Assembly (NCBI GenBank): GCA_965233625.1 | Contig: OZ247499.1 | Location: 4,650,001-4,714,000, forward strand | Length of the DNA stretch: 64,000 bases | Direction: 5' to 3' | Source of the DNA: G965233625 sp965233625 | GTDB lineage: Bacteria; Planctomycetota; Planctomycetia; Pirellulales; Pirellulaceae | Shown: positions 27,428-36,689 of the stretch, in pieces | Position numbering within the stretch: the stretch's first letter is position 1 | Layout of the letters: every line of letters begins with the position of its first letter | Program-made: the position numbers and the translations under genes | Notes under the pieces: generated by a model | The model's database searches: none | What the model saw: only the letters and a program-made list of their open reading frames with translations | Told to the model about the DNA's origin: nothing

Positions 27428-29305
27428 CTATTGCCCGTTTGTTGCAGGTGCGTGGCGGAGCCAGACGGTGATTTCGCCTTCGTTGCCGGTCAGTTCTCCC
27501 CAGGCGTCGTTGCAGCGGAAGTAAAGCTGGCCGTCTGTGGGGGCGGTGAAGGTGCTGCGGGCGCCGATGACGATGGGTTCTGAGAGTTTGAAGTCATTGA
27601 ACACGATGGCCTCCATGCGGCCGCGGCCTTTGCTATCGCCGGCGCCGGTCAGTTCGTCGCCATCGGGATGAATCTTCCACTTGCCCACGCAGGCGGCTTC
27701 GTAGGATTCACCTTGCTTGATGGTGATGCCGCTTGCCTGCCAGCCGCCTTCGGCTTTGATCTGAAATTTGGCGGGACGTGTTTCGGAAAGGGCCGAGAAC
27801 TTTTCGTTCCAGGGCCACGCGGCTAGATCGGCGCGGTAACCGTTGTCGAGTGTCTTAACGAACAGGTCGTATTCGAACGAGATCTGTTTCGCCACCGGAC
27901 CGTACACCGCTTCAAACGTCACGCCCGGCTGTTCCTCCATCATTGCCACACCGAGTGCTTTGAAGCGGCCTGAGTAATTAGGGTTATTGGCCAGCAGATA
28001 GCACAGCGCCCACCGCCAGGCGTACGCCTGCCACGAGTCGCCCGTGATCTGCCCGGCAGCCACAATGTCTAACAGCTTCTTGGGCGGTGCGTTCTGCAGA
28101 TAACGCAGCACGCCGGGCGTGATCTTCACCGAGTCATCGCCCGCACGCCAATAGGCGCCCAGTTCTGCAAAGCCTTCGGAATACCAGGTGGGTCCGGTCG
28201 AACCAAAGGTCAGGCCGCAAAAAGCGTGGATCGCTTCATGCTGCACGGTATTGTGATCATCGCATGAGTAGACGATAGATTTCCGCAGCCGCCCCAGGGA
28301 AGAACTCACGGTCACGCCTTCGTTGCGGGCGATCTTCTGCATGGCCATCGCATCAAAAACGCCCTGCGGCCACTGCTTCAGGTCGCGGACCACATAGCAC
28401 TCAATGATGCCGCCCGCATTGCGGCCGAAGTACCGCGAAACCAGATTGACCATCGTTTCCAGTTTGTCGAGCAGAATCTGCGCCTGCCGGTCTGAGATAT
28501 CGGTGTGCAGCAGAAAGTGCCGCGAACGGACGTCGCGTGGCTTTTTGGGATCGTCGGAAAGTTTCAGGTAGCGGGCGGACAGTCCGCCGGTGTCGCTGCC
28601 GGTTTCAGCCGCGGACTCTTCGGCCAGCTTGATGCGCAGTTCGCGGACGATCTGATCGCCGGTCGAGAGCTTCACACCAGTCAGTTTCACAATCTCATCG
28701 TCGCGGCCGGCGCGGCGGTAGTCGTCGCTAGAGATTGCCACCTTGCAGTCTTCGGTCACCTTGAAGGCTAAGGCTGACTTGCGGGTGAAATCGTTGGGCG
28801 GCGCCGCGACAAGCAGGCGGTTCTTCGTCAGGCGTGTGAAACCCGCGGTGATAATGCACGGCACATAGCGTTTTCCCTCTGGGTCGCCTTCAATCTCGAT
28901 GCCGGGTTTTGCGTCGTCGCCCGTGATGAGCTCCATTTCTGAAATCTCACCCTCACTGGCGCCGAGGCGGCTGAGTTCTGCTTTGAACCGCAGCACGTTG
29001 CCGGGCTTAAGATCGGCGGCTTTCATCACGCCGGTAACCACGACGGTGGACGGCGCGTTGATAACGGCTTTACCACCGGCAACATTGATCGTGCGATCGT
29101 CTTTGCCCTGAATGGTGAACGTCTGCTCGTTGCCATCCTGATCGACGGCGACAATCTCGTTGGCGGAAACCGTCTTTACTTTGCCGCTGAAATCAATGTT
29201 CGCCACAGCCCGCAGCGGAACCTGGCCCTGGGCAACCGGCAAACGCAACGCCGCAAGGATAGGTAGGGCGAGGAATGCCAGTACAGCGACGCGGGAAAAA
29301 CGCAT
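27428..29305 (-). CDS. secreted DUF1570 (gluzincin-like) protein
   Basis: A 625-residue protein with a signal peptide (MRFSRVAVLAFLALPILAAL). Residues about 25-230 are beta-rich, with residues about 30-110 an SHD1/OB-like segment (DFSGKVKTVSANEIVAVDQD). The central part has the DUF1570/peptidase-MA-like zinc motif HEAIHAFCGL followed by WYSEGFAEL, that is HExxH plus a downstream Glu. The C-terminal 120 residues are a beta sandwich (WKIHPDGDELTGAG, YFRCNDAWGEL) resembling LecA-type sugar-binding modules. It may be an envelope metallopeptidase. Start 29305 puts the signal peptide first; the frame is open for 18 further codons. Confidence 0.85.
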   Translation of the reverse strand: MRFSRVAVLAFLALPILAALRLPVAQGQVPLRAVANIDFSGKVKTVSANEIVAVDQDGNEQTFTIQGKDDRTINVAGGKAVINAPSTVVVTGVMKAADLKPGNVLRFKAELSRLGASEGEISEMELITGDDAKPGIEIEGDPEGKRYVPCIITAGFTRLTKNRLLVAAPPNDFTRKSALAFKVTEDCKVAISSDDYRRAGRDDEIVKLTGVKLSTGDQIVRELRIKLAEESAAETGSDTGGLSARYLKLSDDPKKPRDVRSRHFLLHTDISDRQAQILLDKLETMVNLVSRYFGRNAGGIIECYVVRDLKQWPQGVFDAMAMQKIARNEGVTVSSSLGRLRKSIVYSCDDHNTVQHEAIHAFCGLTFGSTGPTWYSEGFAELGAYWRAGDDSVKITPGVLRYLQNAPPKKLLDIVAAGQITGDSWQAYAWRWALCYLLANNPNYSGRFKALGVAMMEEQPGVTFEAVYGPVAKQISFEYDLFVKTLDNGYRADLAAWPWNEKFSALSETRPAKFQIKAEGGWQASGITIKQGESYEAACVGKWKIHPDGDELTGAGDSKGRGRMEAIVFNDFKLSEPIVIGARSTFTAPTDGQLYFRCNDAWGELTGNEGEITVWLRHAPATNGQ

Positions 29306-29548
29306 AGTGAAGTTCTGCCAGTTGGTGAAGTCGAGATGCCCGATGAGGAGCCCGCACAAGCGGTATAACCCACAATTCTAACTTAATTGCGGCAAGAAGG
29401 CGCGTAAACGGCAACTGCCCCCGGTTCGGTTCCAGCCCCGCGAATTATTCCGACCTAGGTTTCAGCGAAGAAACTCCGGCGCGGAATTCAATCCAGCCGT
29501 TTCAAACCTATAACAAACGCTGCTTCAAGCAAGGAGCATCTGATCACG

Positions 29549-29698
29549 ATGACCACATTATTCGCATATCTCGATCCAGGCACGGGCTCCATCATCATCC
29601 AGATCGCCGCTGCGGCTGTCCTAAGCTGCGGCGTGATGTTCCGCCAGTACCTGTTCAGCCCGTTCGCCGCCCTGCTGCGCCGCAAAAAAGACGACTGA
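29549..29698 (+). CDS. 49-residue membrane protein of the YLDPGTGS type
   Basis: A very short gene: MTTLFAYLDPGTGSIIIQIA, then a hydrophobic helix (AAAAVLSCGVMFRQYLF) and a basic end RRKKDD. The YLDPGTGS(I/L)I-Q signature recurs in many small bacterial proteins that lie beside sulfatase-fold or glycan-modifying membrane enzymes; that is from memory of the family. AAGGAG at 29531 is 12 bp from the ATG, slightly far. It lies about 270 bp upstream of the two sulfatase-like genes on the same strand, with a family A element between. Function unknown. Confidence 0.78.
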   Translation: MTTLFAYLDPGTGSIIIQIAAAAVLSCGVMFRQYLFSPFAALLRRKKDD

Positions 29699-29764
29699 GC
29701 TGCAAGCAAGCAGCTTTTCTTTGCTGGAAGCACTTATTTGCACAATCGTGCCGCAAGGCACACC

Positions 29765-29897
29765 AACCCGAAGCGCGAGCGAGGGACGTTTGATGTGGAG
29801 GCGAAAGCGAGGGTTTTTGGCCGCATTTCGCTGAATAGGTGGACTTCAACCGGCGGTGTGCTGCCACTTCCGGCGCCCCTCGCTCGCGCTTCGGGTT
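29765..29897. repeat. family A palindromic element, copy 3
   Basis: Left end AACCCGAAGCGCGAGCGAGG from 29765, right end GCCCCTCGCTCGCGCTTCGG to 29897. The inner segment GATGTGGAGGCGAAAGCGAG is the closest relative of the A-type half found next to the B copy at 41858-41935. Confidence 0.85.
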
Positions 29898-29968
29898 AGT
29901 GTTTGGACCGCAACAACTGACTAGCTTCTGCCCGGCGCAGGCGCCTGGGACGGCCGAGAGAGATTACG

Positions 29969-31537
29969 ATGACTTATCAACAGGTGCTTGTACCCCGGAA
30001 CACGGCCTGGTGGCGACGGATGAGCATGCCGCCGGTGCATCCGTTTCTCATTGCTATGTTTCCGCCAGTTGCTTTGTTTGCATCCGATCCGGGCGCCATT
30101 GGCTGGCCGGAACTGGTGTGCACGCTGGGCGTGCTGACGGTGGGCGCTGGCCTGTTGCTGGCGTTTCTCAAACAGCTGTATCACACCTGGAACCGCGCGG
30201 GTCTGGCGACAAGCTGGATCATTGTGCTGATGTTTTCGTTCGGCTTTATGCACCGCCTGAACGCGCTGCTGGAATTTGCACGCGTGCCTTTGTATCTGGA
30301 ATTTGGCGTGCTGCTGGCGTTGTGGGCGGTGTTGCTTGTAGCCGGTCTGGCCGTGCTGCACCAGCCGCGCAAAGACGAAGCTTCGCTGGCGCGGCTGGCG
30401 AATCTGTTTGGCGCCGGTGTGGTGGGTGTGCCGCTGGTGATGCTGCTGGTCACGCTGTTTCAGAATCCGCATCTGGTGGAAGAGAAGCCCGTCGAACTGT
30501 CGCCGGTCACGGTGAAGCTGGCCGACCCGGAAAAGGCGCCGGACATCTATTACATTGTGCTGGATGACTATGGCGACCTGCGGGCGTTGTACTCGCACTT
30601 TGGCTACGACAACCGCCCGTTTCTGCAGCAGCTGCAACGTCGCGGTTTTCACATCCCGGTCGATAGCCATGTGAATTACCCGCAGGCTGACGCCGCCGCC
30701 GCGGCAACGCTCAACATGCAGTATCACACCGGGGCCATCGCACCGCACACCGCCTACCGGCGCCAGATTGCCGGCCACCAGGTGGGAGATCTGCTTCAGT
30801 CGCGCGGCTATCAGCTTTACCACTTCGCAGGGCATATTGACGATGTCGGCAACGATCCGCGTGCAGCGCTGAATCAGAATGTCTCCGTCATGCCCACGCC
30901 GTTTGCCAGCGAACTGTTCCGCTTCACCGCGCTTTATCCCTGGCTGCCTGACTCGGCGCCGCGGGCGGTGACGATGGAGAAGTTCAGCCTGATTCAGCAG
31001 GTGGCCCGCACCGACGGCCGCAAGTTTGTGTACGCCCACTTTTCAGCACCGGGCAAGCCGTTCCGGTTTGATGACCAGGGCCAGCCGCCCAAAGTCGGTG
31101 AACCGATTCCCGCACGCGAGGCGTATCTTGCGCAACTGAAATACATGAACCGCCGCCTGCTGGAAACGATTGACGTCATCCGCGCGCAGAAGCATCGTCC
31201 CGCCGCCATCGTGCTGCAATCCAGCCGCGGACCGGCCTGGCGGTTTGAAGGCCCGGTCAGCCAACTGGAACACATGCGGCGCGAAACTGGTGTGATGTCC
31301 GCCGTGTACCTTCCCGGCCGCAACGCCGCGGAAGTCACGCCCAACACCATCAGCGGCGTGAATGTCTTCCGGCTGTTTCTAAATCAATACTTCGAAGCAG
31401 AACTACCGCTACTGGCAGACCGCACGCACTACTGGGACCGCGTGGACGAAAACGGTTCTCCCGATGCACTGGCCACCCGCAACTTCGTGGACGTCACCAC
31501 AGAACTAAAACAGCAGCCGGGGCTGGCGACTAAGTAA
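29969..31537 (+). CDS. sulfatase-fold membrane protein, probably inactive copy
   Basis: A 522-residue protein with about five N-terminal TM helices (to about residue 165) and a C-terminal alkaline-phosphatase/sulfatase-like domain starting APDIYYIVLDDYGD. Its paralogue at 31763-33367 has the expected nucleophile Thr224 in NYPKTELSMS; here the same place is Ala240 (NYPQADAAAAA). The metal-site stretch QADEGP of the paralogue is QSSRGP here, and HEPW is GKPF. So three active-site segments have decayed while the fold is kept, which argues for a structural or regulatory role rather than random decay. The start has GAGAG 7 bp upstream. The two genes are adjacent and in the same direction. Confidence 0.85.
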   Translation: MTYQQVLVPRNTAWWRRMSMPPVHPFLIAMFPPVALFASDPGAIGWPELVCTLGVLTVGAGLLLAFLKQLYHTWNRAGLATSWIIVLMFSFGFMHRLNALLEFARVPLYLEFGVLLALWAVLLVAGLAVLHQPRKDEASLARLANLFGAGVVGVPLVMLLVTLFQNPHLVEEKPVELSPVTVKLADPEKAPDIYYIVLDDYGDLRALYSHFGYDNRPFLQQLQRRGFHIPVDSHVNYPQADAAAAATLNMQYHTGAIAPHTAYRRQIAGHQVGDLLQSRGYQLYHFAGHIDDVGNDPRAALNQNVSVMPTPFASELFRFTALYPWLPDSAPRAVTMEKFSLIQQVARTDGRKFVYAHFSAPGKPFRFDDQGQPPKVGEPIPAREAYLAQLKYMNRRLLETIDVIRAQKHRPAAIVLQSSRGPAWRFEGPVSQLEHMRRETGVMSAVYLPGRNAAEVTPNTISGVNVFRLFLNQYFEAELPLLADRTHYWDRVDENGSPDALATRNFVDVTTELKQQPGLATK

Positions 31538-31563
31538 ACCATCCAGATAGACAGCGCTTTCCC

Positions 31564-31736
31564 TGCTCTTCTCCCTTGGGGGAGAAGATGGCCAAAGGCC
31601 AGATGAGGGGGAAGCGATGCCCCGCCGGAACGCATTACAAAGTTCATTTGAAGGTAGATCAACGCTTAACCGCAGCCTGACGAAGCCCTCACCCGGCACT
31701 TCGTGCCACCCTCTCCCACAAGTGGGCGAGGGTACA
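31564..31736. repeat. family B repeat, copy 2 (shorter, diverged)
   Basis: Reads GCTCTTCTCCCTTGGGGGAG at one end and CACAAGTGGGCGAGGGTAC at the other, in the orientation of copy 4. It lacks the GCAACTTCAAAAAGCGCGCTT end. It lies between the two sulfatase-like genes, so an artificial extension of the second gene's reading frame runs into it. Confidence 0.8.
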
Positions 31737-31762
31737 AAAATCCCTCAACCAGCCCACCTCCC

Positions 31763-33367
31763 ATGAAGACCGCGCCGCCCCTCTACCCGCTGGCCATTGC
31801 ATCGTTTCCGTTGGTGATGATCTATGCGGATAACATCCGTGAGGTGGCGCCGATGGAGTTCTTCGCCGTGTGGGCGGGCGTGATGCTGTGCGTGGTTGGT
31901 ATCTACTATGGCTTTCACTACTACCTGAAAGATCGCGATCAGGCGGGACTCGCCGCCGCCTGGCTGCCGCTGGCGACGCTTTGCTACTGCGTTACCAACA
32001 CGGCGAACGCCGCCTTAGAACTGCGTGGCGTGCCGCTGCAGATTCCCGGTTGGGTCGCGCTGCCGGTGTGGGTGGTGTTCTGCGGCGCGGGTCTGCGGTT
32101 CATCTGCCGCGGCCAGTTCGACCGCCCGGCTTACGCCAGCTTTGTGAACATCTTTGGCGTCGTGCTGACAGTCGTTTCCTGGGGCGCGATGGGTGTGGCT
32201 GTGGGCGTGAGCCCGTGGATCTGGCAGCCTGCTGAAACGCTGCCGGCGCCAGAACGTGTCACCCTGCAGGTCGAAGAACAGCCCCGCGATATCTACTATC
32301 TGGTGTTCGACCGCTATGGCGACCAGCAGACGCTCGCCCGGGAATTTCAGCACGATAACGCGCCGTTTCTCAGCGGCCTGCGTCGCCGCGGCTTTCATAT
32401 TCCCGCCAGCAGCCGGGCGAATTATCCGAAGACGGAACTATCGATGTCCGCCGCCTTCAACATGCGGCTGCATGGCGAAACGGTGTGGCCCAAGGTTCAC
32501 TACCGCCACCAACTATACAACAACCATGTCGCCGGGCTGCTACATGAAGCGGGCTATAAGCATTACCTGCTGGGCAACATCCATAACGGTCTGCGGCATG
32601 GCCGGTATGCGGACGACACCTACCGGTTTTCTTACACGCCGACGGAACTGACCGACAACCTGCTGCGGCTGACGCCTGCTTCGGCGGTGTTTGCAGAGAC
32701 ATCGCACGCCGACCGCTCTTTGCAGAAGTTCGCGCGGATTGCGGAGATCGCCGGTGAGCGCGGACAGCCGAAATTCGTCTACGCACACTTCATGCTGCCG
32801 CACGAACCGTGGAAGTTCGATGCGGATGGCAGCCGGCTTACTACCTACCAGGCGGCCAAACGTACGCAGCGGCAGAACTACGCGGCACAACTGACTTTCA
32901 CCAATCGCAAGATCGAAGCGCTGATCGACGCCATCCTGGCAGCCAGCCCCCGCACGCCCATCATTGTGATTCAGGCGGACGAAGGTCCGGAGCTGCGTTA
33001 CGAAGGCGATGCAGAGAAGACGGAAGTGGAGAAGATGAAAATGCGAACCGGCATCCTCACCGCAATGCTGCTGCCAGAGCGTAACGCCGCGGAAGTGGTT
33101 CCACCTGAGATCAGCCCGGTGAATACGTTCCGGCTTATCTTCAGCCAGTACTTCGCCGCGGATCTGCCGTTGCTGGAAGACCGCGTGTTCTATTTCAGCG
33201 AAGTGAATCCGCTGGGCAAGCCAGAGCTGACACGTCCCTGCAAATTTGTGGACGTTACGTCGCAGGTGCGTGCGGCTACTTCAACTTCGCCCGCACCGCG
33301 TCCAGCAACTGCTTCAGATTTCGCGGATTCTGGCCCAGATCGCCGCGACCTTTCCGCGACTGACTAA
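31763..33367 (+). CDS. sulfatase-fold membrane enzyme, intact paralogue
   Basis: A 534-residue paralogue of the previous gene. About five TM helices in residues 1-155 precede a phosphatase/sulfatase-fold domain beginning RDIYYLVFDRYGDQ. Active-site candidates: Asp183, Thr224 (nucleophile, NYPKTELSMS), His in LPHEPWKF, and the Asp/Glu pair of IIVIQADEGPEL. The group resembles LTA-synthase-like and phosphoethanolamine-transferase-like enzymes that modify envelope glycans; the group transferred is unknown. The Met at 31763 starts the first TM segment; the frame upstream is B repeat. Its last 30 codons overlap the DUF1499 gene on the other strand by 92 bp. Confidence 0.85.
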   Translation: MKTAPPLYPLAIASFPLVMIYADNIREVAPMEFFAVWAGVMLCVVGIYYGFHYYLKDRDQAGLAAAWLPLATLCYCVTNTANAALELRGVPLQIPGWVALPVWVVFCGAGLRFICRGQFDRPAYASFVNIFGVVLTVVSWGAMGVAVGVSPWIWQPAETLPAPERVTLQVEEQPRDIYYLVFDRYGDQQTLAREFQHDNAPFLSGLRRRGFHIPASSRANYPKTELSMSAAFNMRLHGETVWPKVHYRHQLYNNHVAGLLHEAGYKHYLLGNIHNGLRHGRYADDTYRFSYTPTELTDNLLRLTPASAVFAETSHADRSLQKFARIAEIAGERGQPKFVYAHFMLPHEPWKFDADGSRLTTYQAAKRTQRQNYAAQLTFTNRKIEALIDAILAASPRTPIIVIQADEGPELRYEGDAEKTEVEKMKMRTGILTAMLLPERNAAEVVPPEISPVNTFRLIFSQYFAADLPLLEDRVFYFSEVNPLGKPELTRPCKFVDVTSQVRAATSTSPAPRPATASDFADSGPDRRDLSATD

Positions 33368-33722
33368 CGGCGGAAAGTTCGCTTCCATCGCCGTCTGGCT
33401 GGATGGTCACTTTGATATCGTCCACAAATCCCATGATGGCCGTGGTGCGCGTGAAGTGTATCTCATCCGGCACGCCGCTTTCCACTTCCTGCCAGCCACT
33501 TAGCCCGGCGCCAACGGTGTGCACTATCTCCGCGAGTTCGCCCGGCGGCAGATCGCTGTGGATGTTCCGCAGTTCCGGCCGTTTGTGATCTTCGCTGGTG
33601 GCGGCGCGGTTGGTGGTGAGGTCGCGGCTCCAGTCGTCGATGTATAGCAGCGGCGCCGCCACGATGAAGATCAGTAGCAAACCGGCAATAGCAGCGATCC
33701 AGAGCACGTATTTTCGCTTCAT
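33276..33722 (-). CDS. DUF1499 family membrane-anchored protein
   Basis: A 148-residue protein with an N-terminal TM anchor (KYVLWIAAIAGLLLIFIVAA) and a DUF1499-type domain (PPGELAEIVHTVGAGLSGWQ, EIHFTRTTAIMGFVDDIKV, and AVSQSRKGRGDLGQNPRN). The SRxGxxDLGxNxxRI-type motif is the family's signature. Function is unknown. The Met at 33722 begins the anchor. It overlaps the end of the convergent sulfatase-like gene by 92 bp, and begins 50 bp after the next minus-strand gene. Confidence 0.88.
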   Translation of the reverse strand: MKRKYVLWIAAIAGLLLIFIVAAPLLYIDDWSRDLTTNRAATSEDHKRPELRNIHSDLPPGELAEIVHTVGAGLSGWQEVESGVPDEIHFTRTTAIMGFVDDIKVTIQPDGDGSELSAVSQSRKGRGDLGQNPRNLKQLLDAVRAKLK

Positions 33723-33772
33723 GGTTGATTCGGTGGAAGGGCGCCGTGAGGTATCGCGATGATGGCCGCAGC

Positions 33773-34306
33773 TCAATCAAACGGTGATTCTTCAGGCGAG
33801 TCCGCTTCGCCCGTTTCCGCTGCTTCCCCTTCAGTATAGTCAGCTGGTAAGGGCGAAAATTCCGTCCGCCACCACAGCAGACGCGCGATGATGGTGGCAA
33901 CGGTCAATCCGATGGCCGCCGACATTCCCCAGACCGCCACGAAAACGACCAGTGCATAGGGATCGTTCCCTTGACCCACTTTGATAAGGGGCACGACAAC
34001 AACGATGCTAGTAGGCACGCAGATCAAGACAAACAGCACGATCGCCGACCCACTGACCAGCAGCGTAATGAGGATCGAAGAAGCGAAGTAGGCGATCTTG
34101 GCCAGCGTACTCAGACGTTCGCCCCGGCGGCGGCGGGCAAGGTTAATCATCACGGTCCGCACCGCTGCCGGCGCCGCCAGGATAATTACAAATACACCGA
34201 TCCCCGGATAACGCACCGTCAGTGCGGTCAGCACCGCCACGACCGCGGTCACGGCCAGAATGGTGCCAATGCTGAAGGTCAGGCTGGGCGTATGTTCCTT
34301 CATCAC
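33773..34306 (-). CDS. small multi-pass membrane protein
   Basis: A 177-residue protein with four or five hydrophobic segments (IGTILAVTAVVAVLTAL, GIGVFVIILAAPAAVRTVMI, ILITLLVSGSAIVLFVLICV, ALVVFVAVWGMSAAIGLTVA) and an acidic C-terminus. No family is recognised. It starts with two Mets and overlaps the upstream gene by 4 bp (ATGA), so the two are translationally coupled and probably work together. Confidence 0.65.
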   Translation of the reverse strand: MMKEHTPSLTFSIGTILAVTAVVAVLTALTVRYPGIGVFVIILAAPAAVRTVMINLARRRRGERLSTLAKIAYFASSILITLLVSGSAIVLFVLICVPTSIVVVVPLIKVGQGNDPYALVVFVAVWGMSAAIGLTVATIIARLLWWRTEFSPLPADYTEGEAAETGEADSPEESPFD

Positions 34307-34680
34307 AGTTTCCCAACGAACATCGCCATGCAGAAGACCAAGCCGCCGAGATACGCCACCATCAGTAGCGATGTGAACCAGAACACTCCGCGATGGACCA
34401 TCTCGCCCAACGCAGAGAATTCAACCAGGCCGCTGAAATGCCTGACCAGTAGATAGATCAAGTAGCTGGCCAGTAGAAACGCCAGCACGCTCAGCACAAT
34501 CCCGCCCAGCATCACTACGACGCTATCGCGGAACTTGCCTGATCCTTCCAGCATCAACGCCCACGGCGTGATCGCCAGACAGACCATGCCCGTCATCATC
34601 CAGATCCAGAGGTAGATCCCTGGACCAGCGAGCGGGTCTTTCAAGCGGCTTTGTTGCCCGGTGCTTTGTTGATCGGTCAT
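34303..34680 (-). CDS. small membrane protein, first of a coupled pair
   Basis: A 125-residue protein with three to four TM segments (YLWIWMMTGMVCLAITPWAL, VVVMLGGIVLSVLAFLLASY, GVFWFTSLLMVAYLGGLVFC) after a polar N-terminus (MTDQQSTGQQSRLKDP). Family unknown. It overlaps the 33773-34306 gene by 4 bp. No neighbour hints at a role. Confidence 0.65.
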   Translation of the reverse strand: MTDQQSTGQQSRLKDPLAGPGIYLWIWMMTGMVCLAITPWALMLEGSGKFRDSVVVMLGGIVLSVLAFLLASYLIYLLVRHFSGLVEFSALGEMVHRGVFWFTSLLMVAYLGGLVFCMAMFVGKL

Positions 34681-34738
34681 TGGTGGGCCGGTCAGACGTG
34701 TGGGGTAGTTTCACGTCCCGGTAATATACACCAATGCG

Positions 34739-36421
34739 TTACGGGACGATTTTGAATTTGATTTCCGCCTGCCCGAATTTCTCTGCCAGCTTGTCTTCCA
34801 CCGTGAGTTTCATGATGTACTCACCGGGGTTGATGTGCTTGGGCATGTATACGCGGAATGGCACAAAGAAGTCGCGATGCCGGCTGGTGCAGTGTTCTTC
34901 GTCCACCGGGTAAACGAAGTCAGCAACCCGCTGCCCACCCAGATTGAAGATCTCGTAGCTGCCCTGCAGCTTGGTCTGGAATCCGCCCTTCTCTGAGGTG
35001 TTGCTCTGAAAGCTATCGATCTCTGCGTACAGCAACACTTCCTGATTCGGCTTGAACTCGTTCTTCTTAAAGGTCGTGAACCGGCCGAAGCTATCGACCT
35101 GTGTGCAAAATTGAAGATTACGCACTTCCAGCCGGCTGAGCGCCGAGAGGTGCGCTACGCTCTGTCGCAGGTAGCGCAGCGCTGTGGCGGCGCGCTGGTC
35201 GTGCAGCGGCGAACCCTTTGGATTGAAGTGTGCATCCAGCGCGTAAAGCTGCTGCTGCCAGTACTGCTGCCGCTGTTCATTCATGGTGTCAAACTCAGCG
35301 AAGGCAAGCTGACGATTGCCCAGCAGCAGGTACAGGATCCGCAGTTTGATCTCTTCTTCGGCCTCTGCCTGACCGCTGATCTTCTTACCTGTTTTCTCGC
35401 GGTGTTTGATCTCGCGCTGCATTTCGGCGATGGCGGTGCGGACCTGCTCTTTCCAGGCGCCGGGAACCGGTTCCTCTGCGGCGTCGCGCTGTACGTGCGT
35501 TGCCTGCTTCACACTATAATCGACGTACGAAGGCGTGGGTGGATCGAGCTTGTTGGGCAACTTCGTTCCGGTCGTTGCCTGCGGTACTTTGCTGCGTAAG
35601 GGATTTGTAATGTCCAGTGTTGAAGCCAGTTGATGAATGGCAGCAGGCGCCGCTTCGTCGCGGCTGGTGTCGCCAGCGGTTGGCTTACCGGCGCCGGTGT
35701 TGGCGTATCCATATTTGCGGATTAGTTCTGCGGAGCTTTCCTGCGAAGCGGCCGTCACCTGATCTTTCACTTCGGGCAGGCGTCTACCGGCGCCAGAAGG
35801 TTTGTTGACGGTGGTTGCCTGCGCGTCTGCGGCGGGCTGTTTGAAGTGCTTGTTGTTGACGATGCCCGTCTGCGGCGCCTCTGTCATGTCTTTGGCTTCG
35901 GGTGTATCGGGCGCGGTGGGGGCGTCTTTGATGCCTTCCAGGCGTTTGACCACATCGTTCATCGTGCCGTCCAGCAGCTTCTGGTATCTGCTATCAGCCA
36001 GCTTAATGTCCGAGTCAATTTCGGCCTCGGCCTCTTTCAATTTGGCGAGCATCTCGGGCGATGCCTCCGAGCCGCGTAAAAGGTCGGACATCTTGCCGCC
36101 TAGTTTGCCCGCTTCACGCTTGGGTGTGGTGGCTGCCTGTTCCGCCTGCCGGCTGTCGCTTGGCGCTTTGGCGGTGGAAGGTGTGCGGCGGGAACCGGGC
36201 GTCTGTGGCTCCTGCTCGTCCGTGGCTTTTGCAGTGCGGCGCTCTCTGGCCGGACGTTTAAGCGGTGGATCGGGCATGTCTTCCAGCGCTAGCACCTGCT
36301 CGTCAACCGAGGGGCTGCCCCAGTACACGGCGCCGCTCGCACAGCCCGTCAGAGCCAGCGCGGCCAGCGCGGTGATTGTCCATAGATAGGAAGACAACGC
36401 GTTATAGGAATAACTGTTCAT
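34739..36421 (-). CDS. large lipoprotein with a disordered middle part
   Basis: The 560-residue protein starts with a signal peptide and lipobox (ALAALALTGCASGAVYWG, Cys at about residue 27), so it is probably lipid-anchored. Residues about 45-280 are polar and low-complexity, with a coiled-coil-like stretch (MLAKLKEAEAEIDSDIKLAD). From about residue 320 it is ordered and helical then beta-rich (AVDSF-type strands, FTTFKKNEFKPNQEVLLYAE, INPGEYIMKLTVEDKLAEKF), ending FKIVP, similar to the beta-sandwich ends of other planctomycete secreted proteins. Function unknown. It is divergent from the GH13 phosphorylase gene. Confidence 0.72.
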   Translation of the reverse strand: MNSYSYNALSSYLWTITALAALALTGCASGAVYWGSPSVDEQVLALEDMPDPPLKRPARERRTAKATDEQEPQTPGSRRTPSTAKAPSDSRQAEQAATTPKREAGKLGGKMSDLLRGSEASPEMLAKLKEAEAEIDSDIKLADSRYQKLLDGTMNDVVKRLEGIKDAPTAPDTPEAKDMTEAPQTGIVNNKHFKQPAADAQATTVNKPSGAGRRLPEVKDQVTAASQESSAELIRKYGYANTGAGKPTAGDTSRDEAAPAAIHQLASTLDITNPLRSKVPQATTGTKLPNKLDPPTPSYVDYSVKQATHVQRDAAEEPVPGAWKEQVRTAIAEMQREIKHREKTGKKISGQAEAEEEIKLRILYLLLGNRQLAFAEFDTMNEQRQQYWQQQLYALDAHFNPKGSPLHDQRAATALRYLRQSVAHLSALSRLEVRNLQFCTQVDSFGRFTTFKKNEFKPNQEVLLYAEIDSFQSNTSEKGGFQTKLQGSYEIFNLGGQRVADFVYPVDEEHCTSRHRDFFVPFRVYMPKHINPGEYIMKLTVEDKLAEKFGQAEIKFKIVP

Positions 36422-36689
36422 GGGATGTTCAGACGCTCCCGCTGCAGAAAAGAGACCTTCAGGCAGGCGGGAGATTAGAAAAAGTCCGTCGCCGCAGCAA
36501 GACAGAAAAATTCAGCCTTTTTTGCGCGATTCTCCACCCTTGGATCTTTGCCGGTATGCGGAAGATTCACTGCGTCCGGTTGTAGTTTTGCCGCCTCGCG
36601 ACGACAATGGCCGCGTAAGGCGGATACGACGATGGCTGCGGGCGGAGGTTCGCAGTAGACAATTCACTGGCTCCACATCACGGTTGTTC

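Noticed and set aside
29969..33367. Lipoteichoic acid synthases
   Set aside because: The fold fits, but planctomycetes have no teichoic acids that I know of and the nucleophile is lost in the first copy, so I kept the broader sulfatase-fold call.
34020..34300. Plus-strand open frame at 33971-34456
   Set aside because: Shadow opposite two membrane-protein genes; His/Asp/Arg-rich sequence typical of antisense to hydrophobic coding.
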